From assembly GCA_002383165.1 (NCBI GenBank), contig DFXK01000002.1, forward strand, positions 623,002-634,299: a DNA stretch of 11,298 bases, read 5' to 3'. The notes beneath the pieces are model-generated. The model ran no database searches. It was not told the origin of the DNA and saw only the letters and a list, made by a program, of their open reading frames with translations. A program made the translations under genes and the position numbers. Source of the stretch: Flavobacteriales bacterium UBA4110. GTDB taxonomy: Bacteria > Bacteroidota > Bacteroidia > Flavobacteriales > Weeksellaceae. Shown in pieces: positions 1 through 5,791 of this stretch (within the stretch, counting starts at the first letter, position 1; every line of letters begins with the position of its first letter).

Positions 1-970
1 GATATATGGTTCCTTGAGCCAGGAATTTTGCACCTTCGATTTGTTTGGATTCCTCATCGAAAACGTGAACAAACTCGTTGCCGATGATTTTACGTTTTTG
101 TTCCGGGTCGCCAATTCCTGCTAATTTGGATAAAAATCTTTCGGAAGCATCTACCATTTTGATATTCATATGGAAATGTTTGCCGTAGTTGTCCATTACT
201 TTTTTGCCTTCGTCTTTTCTTAAAAGTCCGGTATCAACGAAGATGCAATTCAGTTGGTCACCGATTGCTTTATGAATCAAAACCGCAGCAACAGAAGAAT
301 CTACACCGCCAGACAAACCAAGAATCACTTTTTGGTCGCCCACTTTTTCTTTGATTTCTGCAACGGTTTTCTCGATATAATTAGTCAGTTTCCAATTTTT
401 AGCTGCCTTACAAATTCCGAAAACGAAGTTCTCAATCATTTTGCCACCTTCTTCGGAATGCGAAACTTCCGGATGAAACTGTACTGCATAAATCTTTTTT
501 TCAGGATTAGAAATCGAAGCGATAACACCAGATTTTGCATTGAGTTCAAAACCTTGTGGCAACTCTGCAACCTCATCGAAATGGCTCATCCAAACTACGG
601 AATTCTGATAAACTCCTTTCAGTAATTCATTTTCTTTAACGATTTCGAGGTGTGCTTTTCCATATTCGCCTTTTTCGCCTTTAGCCACTTTTCCGCCCAA
701 AAGATGTGCAGTTAATTGCATTCCGTAGCAAATTCCTAAAACCGGAATTCCTTGCTCATACAATTCTTTTTCTACAAGGTGTGCGTTTTCTGCGTTCACA
801 GAACTTGGACCTCCGGAAAGGATGATTCCTCTTGGTTTTTTCTCAAGAATTTCTGATAATGGTGTATTGAATGGTACTATTTCCGAATAAACTTCCATTT
901 CACGGATTCTTCTCCCGATGAGTTGGTTGTACTGTGAACCGAAGTCTAAAATGATAATTCCGTTTTGCAT
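1..970 (-). CDS. guaA: GMP synthase (glutamine-hydrolysing), 3' part missing
   Basis: GuaA converts XMP to GMP in the cytosol using ATP and ammonia released from glutamine, the last step of guanine nucleotide synthesis. My translation gives about 323 codons from the ATG at 970-968 and stays open to the left edge. The family is usually about 510-525 residues, so roughly the C-terminal third (dimerisation domain) is outside. The class I glutamine amidotransferase domain comes first, with nucleophile Cys81 in GICYGMQ and His166/Glu168 in FHPEVS completing the triad. The ATP pyrophosphatase domain follows, with its P-loop SGGVDSS at about 220-226. The fragment ends in QGTIY, a conserved GuaA segment. 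The start is the first ATG and gives the expected N-terminus (NGIIILDFGSQY). The gene lies 18 bases after tam with no hairpin between, so the two are probably cotranscribed. Identification is essentially certain; only the far end is unseen. Confidence 0.97.
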   Translation of the reverse strand, partial: MQNGIIILDFGSQYNQLIGRRIREMEVYSEIVPFNTPLSEILEKKPRGIILSGGPSSVNAENAHLVEKELYEQGIPVLGICYGMQLTAHLLGGKVAKGEKGEYGKAHLEIVKENELLKGVYQNSVVWMSHFDEVAELPQGFELNAKSGVIASISNPEKKIYAVQFHPEVSHSEEGGKMIENFVFGICKAAKNWKLTNYIEKTVAEIKEKVGDQKVILGLSGGVDSSVAAVLIHKAIGDQLNCIFVDTGLLRKDEGKKVMDNYGKHFHMNIKMVDASERFLSKLAGIGDPEQKRKIIGNEFVHVFDEESKQIEGAKFLAQGTIY

Positions 971-988
971 ATAATGTTGTAATATTTT

Positions 989-1753
989 TTAAAATTGTGC
1001 GTAAATAAAGGTTCTCTTGAACGGATAAAACACCGGCGAACCTGTGAAAACTTTTCTCAGTTCTTCTTTATAATCGTGCTTGTATTGCTCTTTCAAATCT
1101 TCCGGAAGTTTTTCTACGAAAGGAATCATTGCTGTTCCAGAAGTCCAATCGAAAACGGCATCCGCATCTTTCATAATGTGTGGATAAACTTTTTCGAAAA
1201 CGTTAATTCTTTTGCCTTCGTTGTCTGATAAAATCTTAGCGTAATCTTCTATATTAAGAACCGAATATTCTCTTTTCCAGCCATTGAAATGTTTCTGATA
1301 AATCTCGTGTTCCGCAACGACTGACAATAATTGATGCACGATAAAATTATGATTCGATGGAACCTGAACGGCTAATTGTCCTTCTGGATTCAGTTTTGAA
1401 ATCAGTTTGGGAAACAAGTCATAATGATTGTTGCACCATTGCAAAGAGGCGTTGGCGATAATTAAATCAAATTTATCGTCTAATTCAACCTGTTCTTCTA
1501 CACTTCTTTGGAAGAACTGTAACCTTTTGGTTGCAAACTGTTCAGCTTTATTAAGCATTTCTGCAGAAGAATCTATTCCTATAATTTGAGAATTTGGAAT
1601 GAAATCCAAAAGTCCGGACGTTAATTCGCCTGTTCCGCAACCTAAATCAATAACCGACATATTGGATTCTAATTCCACCAATTTTATTAAATCAAAATAC
1701 GGTGCTGAACGTTCTTGTTTGAACTGGTCGTAAAGATCAGGATTCCAAGGCAT
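989..1753 (-). CDS. tam: Trans-aconitate 2-methyltransferase
   Basis: This is a class I SAM-dependent methyltransferase of 254 residues, close to the usual Tam length. Tam uses SAM to methylate trans-aconitate, a spontaneous by-product of cis-aconitate that inhibits aconitase; it is cytosolic. The N-terminus MPWNPDLYDQF resembles the E. coli Tam N-terminus as I recall it (MSDWNPSLYLHF). SAM-binding motif I is DLGCGTGE at about 36-43, and the acidic motif II residue is Asp61 in GIDSS. Motif IV, IANASLQW, at about 99-106 is typical of Tam, as are the following LFPKLIS and LNPEGQLAVQ segments. The C-terminal part (about 140-254) fits the Tam cap region. Neighbours are purD upstream, beyond a terminator, and guaA 18 bases downstream. 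There is no obvious metabolic link to guaA. Substrate is inferred from similarity; another small-acid methyltransferase is possible. Confidence 0.87.
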   Translation of the reverse strand: MPWNPDLYDQFKQERSAPYFDLIKLVELESNMSVIDLGCGTGELTSGLLDFIPNSQIIGIDSSAEMLNKAEQFATKRLQFFQRSVEEQVELDDKFDLIIANASLQWCNNHYDLFPKLISKLNPEGQLAVQVPSNHNFIVHQLLSVVAEHEIYQKHFNGWKREYSVLNIEDYAKILSDNEGKRINVFEKVYPHIMKDADAVFDWTSGTAMIPFVEKLPEDLKEQYKHDYKEELRKVFTGSPVFYPFKRTFIYAQF

Positions 1754-1780
1754 TTTTTGTAATTATTAATTATGAATTTT

Positions 1781-1844
1781 TAAACGCAAAGTCTGCAAAG
1801 TTTTTTTGACTTTTTTGAAAATATTTTAAGGTTCACAAAGGTAG
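1781..1844. repeat. CTTTGCG-type dispersed repeat, copy A
   Basis: One of five related copies in this window. On the plus strand it opens with AACGCAAAGTCTGCAAAG, continues through a T-rich middle with a GAAAATATTTT segment, and closes with TTTTAAGGTTCACAAAGG. Read with the genes it is CCTTTGTGAACCTTAAAA, an AT-rich spacer, then CTTTGCAGACTTTGCGTT, so each end carries CTTTG units. It sits 28-91 bases before the tam start. It has no coding potential and no clear strong hairpin. Confidence 0.7.
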
Positions 1845-1871
1845 TTCTACAAGCTTTGTATAAACTTCAAA
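1836..1871 (-). promoter_or_regulatory. Candidate Bacteroidota promoter for tam-guaA
   Basis: On the minus strand TACCTTTG (1843-1836) is a perfect match to the Bacteroidota -7 consensus TAnnTTTG, 82 bases before the tam ATG. A TTTG (1871-1868) could serve as the -33 box, but the 24-base spacer is slightly longer than usual. The -7 box overlaps the outer edge of the dispersed repeat at 1781-1844, so the repeat may supply part of the promoter. A terminator ends purD upstream, so tam-guaA needs a promoter somewhere in this gap, which supports the call indirectly. Confidence 0.35.
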
Positions 1872-1897
1872 CTTATCAAGGACTTCCTCTTTTTTTG

Positions 1898-1929
1898 CTC
1901 TTTTGCCATTCCGTAGGAATGACAAAGAG
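1898..1929. repeat. Hairpin repeat with CATTCC-GTA-GGAATG core
   Basis: Inverted repeat: CATTCC (1907-1912), loop GTA, GGAATG (1916-1921). Beyond one C/A mismatch (1906/1922) the pairing continues as TTTG/CAAA, then CTC/GAG after a bulged T at 1901, for about 13 base pairs. The right arm GGAATGACAAA also occurs in the hairpin at 7418-7466, so the two are related. No T-run follows on the minus strand, so it does not look like a classical terminator. Confidence 0.6.
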
Positions 1930-2016
1930 TGTGTTCTTTTATTCTTGTTATTATTATAATTATTATTTTATCATCTTTCAATTGATGACAAAACTTGTTT
2001 TTATGTTGAATGCCAT

Positions 2017-2130
2017 AGCCCCGATTGTAACGGCATCCTTTTTTGTTATTGCGATTGCTGAATGGTTCTACAAATTGCTTCACTTCGTTCGCAATGACAA
2101 AAAAGATATAGTGGAAAGCGGGATGAAGCT
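2017..2130 (-). repeat. Structured intergenic element, copy 1
   Basis: This is the main content of the 423-base gene-free gap between purD and tam. It matches the element at 7510-7637 in three blocks: TAGCCCCGATTG, AACGGCATCCTTTT, and AAAAGATATAGTGGAAAGCG with the GGGAT after it. The ends pair: AGC (2017-2019) with GCT (2128-2130) and CCCG (2020-2023) with CGGG (2119-2122), leaving 2123-2127 bulged. Inside, 2035-2054 pairs with 2089-2107 in a long stem with one bulged C (2038) and one T-G wobble (2047/2096). The loop side includes TTGCTTCACTTCGTTCGCAA, a motif common in repeats of many bacteria. Strand is given as that of the upstream gene because the element follows purD's terminator. It could be a structured RNA, an mRNA 3' end, or a REP- or MITE-like mobile repeat. 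Confidence 0.65.
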
Positions 2131-2134
2131 TCTT

Positions 2135-2168
2135 AAAAAACAAAGAGACATTGGTCGCCCAACATCTC
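2135..2168 (-). terminator. Intrinsic terminator of purD
   Basis: On the minus strand, 8 bases after the purD stop, GAGATGTTGG, tetraloop GCGA and CCAATGTCTC form a 10-bp stem, then TTTGTTTTTT. Two of the pairs are T-G wobbles, which become C/A mismatches on the other strand, so the hairpin works only in the purD direction. The loop has the stable GNRA form. Stem, loop and T-run together are a standard Rho-independent terminator. Confidence 0.85.
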
Positions 2169-2176
2169 TATATATT

Positions 2177-3415
2177 TTAGAATTTCGCAATATCTTCTCG
2201 GTAAAATCCGTAGTCAAAATCTACAGGAACTGCGTCTTCATAAACTTTTTTACGTGCCTCTTCAAAGGAGTCTCCAAGAGCTACAAGGTTCAGAACTCGT
2301 CCGCCCGTGGAAACCACTCTGTCGCCTCTGTAATCTGCGCCGGCATATAGCAATTGGCTATTTTTTACTTTTTCTGCGCCGGTTATTTCGTATCCAGTTT
2401 CATGGTTTTTTGGATATCCTCCGGAGCACACTACAAGACACACTGCTTTTTTATCTTTGAACCTCAGTTCTAGTTCTCTTCCGTTTAGGCAGTCTTCTAT
2501 TGCATCTACAAGATTGTTTTCCAACAACGGTAATAGAACTTGGGTTTCTGGATCACCAAGTCTCATATTGTACTCAAGAAGGTAAGTCCCGTTTTTGGTA
2601 ACCATTAATCCGAAGAAAATAAATCCTTTGAATCTTAGACCTTCTTTTTTGAGACCATCCACAGTAGGATTCATAATATTCTGAAGAAAATCCTGGAAAT
2701 GTTCATCCGTAAATTCCGGACTTGGTGCAGCCGAACCCATACCTCCAGTGTTTGGACCTGTATCTCCGTTTCCTGCTTTTTTATAATCTTTTACCGGCAC
2801 GCATGGATATAATTTTTCTCCATTGGAAAAAGCAATAATGGATGCTTCAAAACCTTGCAAATATTCTTCGATAACAATCTGGATTCCTGCATCTCCAAAG
2901 ATTCTTTTGATCATAAAATCGTGAATGGTTCCTTCTGCTTCTTCCAGATCATCCGCAATCACAACGCCTTTCCCACCAGCAAGACCACTTGCCTTGATTA
3001 CCAAAGGAAATTTCTGCTTCTGAAGATATTCTTTTGCTTCGACATAAGAATCGAAAACCGTAGCATTAGCGGTCTTGATGCCATAGTTTTGCATAAATTT
3101 TTTGGAGAATGACTTACTTCCTTCCAAAGATGCTGCCTTTTTTGTAGGTCCAAAAACTTTGAGATCCACCTTCTTAAATTCGTCTACAATTCCTTCCACC
3201 AATGGTGCTTCCGGACCGACGATTGTCAACTCTACCTTATTTTTGATCGCAAAATCTCTTAATGCAATAATATCGGTTTCGTGGATGTTTTCTCCTAGTT
3301 TTTCGGTAGTGGCGTTGCCGGGAGCAAAAAACATTTTTGTAATTCTGCTGTCCTCACTCAACTTAAGCGCCAGAGCCGAAGCACGCCCACCATTTCCTAC
3401 AATAAGTAATCTCAT
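2177..3415 (-). CDS. purD: Phosphoribosylamine--glycine ligase (GAR synthetase)
   Basis: PurD ligates glycine to 5-phosphoribosylamine with ATP, the second step of de novo purine synthesis, in the cytosol. It has 412 residues; the family is about 420-430. The N-terminal domain starts MRLLIVGNGG and carries APGNATTEKLGENI and VGPEAPLVEGIVDEF (66-80). The LEGSKSFSKKFM segment (98-108) leads into the ATP-grasp domain, which has IKASGLAGGKGVV at 140-152, GDTGPNTGGMG at 217-227 and LEYNMRLGDPETQ at 280-292. The C-terminal domain has SGGYP (331-335) and STGGRVL. One oddity is NGGRAS at residues 8-13, where most PurD proteins have GGREH. A terminator follows at 2135-2168 and the pirin gene ends 183 bases upstream, so purD may be its own unit. 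Identification is firm. Confidence 0.96.
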   Translation of the reverse strand: MRLLIVGNGGRASALALKLSEDSRITKMFFAPGNATTEKLGENIHETDIIALRDFAIKNKVELTIVGPEAPLVEGIVDEFKKVDLKVFGPTKKAASLEGSKSFSKKFMQNYGIKTANATVFDSYVEAKEYLQKQKFPLVIKASGLAGGKGVVIADDLEEAEGTIHDFMIKRIFGDAGIQIVIEEYLQGFEASIIAFSNGEKLYPCVPVKDYKKAGNGDTGPNTGGMGSAAPSPEFTDEHFQDFLQNIMNPTVDGLKKEGLRFKGFIFFGLMVTKNGTYLLEYNMRLGDPETQVLLPLLENNLVDAIEDCLNGRELELRFKDKKAVCLVVCSGGYPKNHETGYEITGAEKVKNSQLLYAGADYRGDRVVSTGGRVLNLVALGDSFEEARKKVYEDAVPVDFDYGFYREDIAKF

Positions 3416-3444
3416 TATGTTTTCAGTTTAACTTTTTAAAGTGC

Positions 3445-3452
3445 CAAATTTA
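3445..3452 (-). promoter_or_regulatory. Candidate -7 box upstream of purD
   Basis: TAAATTTG on the minus strand matches the Bacteroidota -7 consensus TAnnTTTG and lies about 30 bases before the purD ATG. The nearest upstream TTTG (3470-3467) is only 14 bases away, shorter than the usual spacer, so the -33 box is weak or absent. The position between two genes that look independently transcribed makes a promoter plausible. Confidence 0.3.
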
Positions 3453-3598
3453 AGATTTTTTGAGGACAAATGTTATACTGTTAGAATGGTATTTTTCTTA
3501 AAAATCTATTAAAATATTTGAAAATCTATAAAATACACAAAACAATAAACGGTGAATTTCCAATTCCTATTCAAGTTATTTCTTCTAGAAAGTTTAGG

Positions 3599-4315
3599 TT
3601 ATCTTGGCAATTCCATTGGAACTTCCATCAATAATATTTCTGAGCTTTCCTGAGCTTCTAAAGTGAAACTGTTTGTATCCCAAATTCCTAAACCATCTCT
3701 TTCATCCAGAATTTGATCACCAATTTTTGCTTTTCCTTTGATCACGAAAACGTAAACACCGTTTCCAGATTTGTTGATTTTATATTCTTTGGAAAAACCT
3801 TTGTCGAATTTTGCCAAGTTGAACCAAGCATCCTGATGAATCCAAACGCCAGCATCATCTGCATTAGGCGAAAGAATCTGCTGAAAATCATTCTGAACTG
3901 ATTTTTCCTCGATGTTTATTTGATCATATCTTGGAGTTACATCGGTTTTGTTTGGGATAATCCAGATTTGTAAGAATTTCACAGGTTGTTCTGTTGCATT
4001 TTCTTCGCTGTGCATAATTCCAGTTCCGGCTGACATTACTTGAATATCGCCTTTTTTGATAATTCCGGAATTGCCCATATTGTCGCCGTGACGCAAATCA
4101 CCTTCCAACGGAATAGAGATAATTTCCATATCGCGGTGCGGATGTCTCCCGAATCCCATTCCGCCTTCCACGAAATCGTCATTCAAAACTCTCAAAACTC
4201 CGAAATGGTTTCTATCCGGATTGTGATAATTGGCAAAGCTAAAAGTGTGATGACTTTTCAGCCAACCGTGGTTAGCGTAACCTCTGCTTTCTGCGCTGTG
4301 ATATACTGTTTTCAT
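3599..4315 (-). CDS. Pirin family protein, YhhW type
   Basis: A 238-residue bicupin of the pirin family, very like E. coli YhhW (about 231 residues), which shows quercetin 2,3-dioxygenase activity in vitro. The physiological substrate of this group is unknown. The N-terminal cupin has RGYANHGWLKSHHTFSFANY (11-30) and GFGRHPHRDMEI (54-64). Its metal ligands are predicted to be His58, His60, His102 and Glu104 (MSAGTGIMHSEEN), each one residue on from those I recall for YhhW. The next segment, IWIIPNKTDVTPRYDQ, is also typical. The C-terminal cupin (about 150-238) lacks an obvious metal site, as expected. The start is the first ATG and matches the family. It stands alone between the ilvA terminator and purD. 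No signal peptide is seen, so it is likely cytosolic. The family is clear; the function is not. Confidence 0.93.
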   Translation of the reverse strand: MKTVYHSAESRGYANHGWLKSHHTFSFANYHNPDRNHFGVLRVLNDDFVEGGMGFGRHPHRDMEIISIPLEGDLRHGDNMGNSGIIKKGDIQVMSAGTGIMHSEENATEQPVKFLQIWIIPNKTDVTPRYDQINIEEKSVQNDFQQILSPNADDAGVWIHQDAWFNLAKFDKGFSKEYKINKSGNGVYVFVIKGKAKIGDQILDERDGLGIWDTNSFTLEAQESSEILLMEVPMELPR

Positions 4316-4407
4316 AACTGATGATTTATAAATGATAATTGATTTGTTTTTATGTTTACAAATATCTTCTATTACAAATCCTTATGCATTGATGTACGGT
4401 AAGAATG

Positions 4408-4432
4408 AAAAACTCCGACGATTGTCGGAGTT
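4408..4432 (-). terminator. Intrinsic terminator after ilvA
   Basis: AACTCCGAC, loop AATC and GTCGGAGTT form a perfect 9-bp GC-rich stem on the minus strand, 90 bases after the ilvA stop, and run straight into TTTC. With the last two stem T residues this makes a run of five T. The plus strand has no T-run after the stem, so it terminates leftward only. It probably closes the ilv operon and isolates the pirin gene. Confidence 0.82.
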
Positions 4433-4443
4433 AGAAGTATCTT

Positions 4444-4500
4444 AACACAAAGGCAAAAAGATTTTACCAAATCACCTCTATGCTTTTAAGGCGCGAAGAT
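4444..4500. repeat. CTTTGCG-type dispersed repeat, copy B (degenerate)
   Basis: Plus strand begins AACACAAAGGCAAAAAGATTT and ends TGCTTTTAAGGCGCGAAGAT. It keeps the length, orientation and end blocks of the other copies but is the most diverged. It lies between the ilvA stop and the terminator hairpin, so it should be in the ilvA mRNA 3' untranslated region. Confidence 0.5.
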
Positions 4501-4522
4501 TTTAACTTCTTTAAAACTGTTC

Positions 4523-5791
4523 TTAAACAAGCATACTCAACACATCTGGGTTATCATTAAGATAAGATTCAAAATAACCAAGATTTTGCATTCTCTGTTT
4601 TAAACCATTAAAATCAGAAATATTAGAAAGCTCGATTCCGACGATTGCCAAAGCCGTTTCCCGTGAGTTTTTCTTGGTATATTCAAAATGCGTGATATCG
4701 TCATTTTCGCCCAAAACATTAAGAACAAAATCTTTCAGAGAACCGGGACGCTGCGGGAATTTCACCATAAAATAATGTTTCAAACCGTTGTAAAGCAAAG
4801 CCCTTTCTTTGATCTCCTCCATTCTCGTAATATCATTGTTGCTTCCACTGACGATGCAAACAACATTTTTGCCTTTAATCTGATTTCGATATTGTTCCAA
4901 AGATGAAATAGACAAAGCTCCGGCTGGTTCCAAAACAATTGCATCCTTATTATAAAGTTGAAGAATTGTTTCACAAATTTTCCCTTCATCCACAGGAATA
5001 CAATCTAAAAGTGACTTTCTGCAAATCTCAAAAGTCAAATCTCCTACTCTTTTAACCGCTGCTCCATCAACAAAACCATCGATTTCTGAAAGTTCTGTAT
5101 TAAGATTATTATCGATGGAAGTTCTCATAGAAGGCGCACCTTTTGGCTCGACTCCAATCAACTGCGTTTCTTGTGATAACTCTTTAAAAACCGTCGAAAT
5201 TCCTGATGCTAAACCACCACCGCCAATCGGAATGAAGATGAAATCTATAAAATCTGTATTCTGTTCTAAAATTTCCAGAGCCAAAGTTGCTTGTCCTTCG
5301 ATAATCTGAACATCATCAAAAGGATGAATAAAAGCTGCTCCAGAAGTTTCTGCAAAATCTAAAGCCGCATTTTTTGAAGCATCAAAAGTATCTCCAACCA
5401 ACTTGATTTCAGCGAAGCTTCCACCAAACATTTCGACTTGTTCCAGTTTTTGTTTCGGCGTTGTTACGGGCATAAAAATCGTTCCTTTGATTTGGAGCTG
5501 TTTACACGAAAAAGCCACACCTTGAGCGTGATTTCCTGCACTCGCACACACAATTCCGTCCGAAGTTTTGCCTTCATTGAAAAGACTTTTGATTTTATTG
5601 TAAGCGCCTCGCAACTTGTAAGACCTTACAGGCTGTAAATCTTCTCTTTTAAGAAAAATATTCGCACCAAATTTTTCTGACAATCGGGAATTATATTGCA
5701 AAGGCGTATAATTCACTACATTTTCTATACTTTTTCGGGCTTTTTTTACGGCTTCCAAGGTTGGAAATATCAGCGTTTCGTTCATCTTCAT
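4523..5791 (-). CDS. ilvA: Threonine ammonia-lyase, biosynthetic (threonine deaminase)
   Basis: IlvA is a PLP enzyme that turns threonine into 2-oxobutanoate and ammonia, the committed step to isoleucine. It has 422 residues, the shorter form with one C-terminal regulatory domain rather than the two of the 514-residue E. coli enzyme. The fold-type II PLP domain covers about 10-325. The Schiff-base lysine is Lys59 in RSYKLRGAYN, the substrate loop is ASAGNHAQG (83-91), the phosphate-binding glycine loop is PIGGGGLASG (188-197), and SGSNND is at 315-320. An ACT-like domain (about 338-413, starting HYFMVKFPQRPG) suggests feedback control by isoleucine. ATG follows directly on the modF TAA (TAAATGAAGATG), so the genes are probably translationally coupled. 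A second in-frame ATG two codons later is an equally possible start. A repeat and a terminator follow. Confidence 0.96.
   Translation of the reverse strand: MKMNETLIFPTLEAVKKARKSIENVVNYTPLQYNSRLSEKFGANIFLKREDLQPVRSYKLRGAYNKIKSLFNEGKTSDGIVCASAGNHAQGVAFSCKQLQIKGTIFMPVTTPKQKLEQVEMFGGSFAEIKLVGDTFDASKNAALDFAETSGAAFIHPFDDVQIIEGQATLALEILEQNTDFIDFIFIPIGGGGLASGISTVFKELSQETQLIGVEPKGAPSMRTSIDNNLNTELSEIDGFVDGAAVKRVGDLTFEICRKSLLDCIPVDEGKICETILQLYNKDAIVLEPAGALSISSLEQYRNQIKGKNVVCIVSGSNNDITRMEEIKERALLYNGLKHYFMVKFPQRPGSLKDFVLNVLGENDDITHFEYTKKNSRETALAIVGIELSNISDFNGLKQRMQNLGYFESYLNDNPDVLSMLV

Noticed and set aside
254..625. Plus-strand open frame of 123 codons
   Set aside because: It is antisense to guaA, whose frame is unmistakable on the minus strand from 970 to the left edge.
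2035..2107. Inferring which strand of the structured element is transcribed from its wobble pairs
   Set aside because: The inner stem wobble (2047/2096) favours the plus strand, but the neighbouring hairpin mismatch (1906/1922) favours the minus strand, so the signal is mixed.
1847..2143. Minus-strand open frame of 98 codons in the purD-tam gap
   Set aside because: It consists of the same repeats read on the other strand, is low in complexity (runs of Ile and Lys), and has no equivalent in the matching gap at 7259-7644.
1856..2350. Plus-strand open frame of 164 codons
   Set aside because: It runs through the hairpin, the structured element and the purD terminator and then antisense into purD. 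Its peptide comes from repeat sequence and has no recognisable domain.
3540..3598. Terminator after the pirin gene
   Set aside because: Only a 5-bp AT-rich hairpin (GAATT-GGA-AATTC) is visible and no T-run follows it directly.
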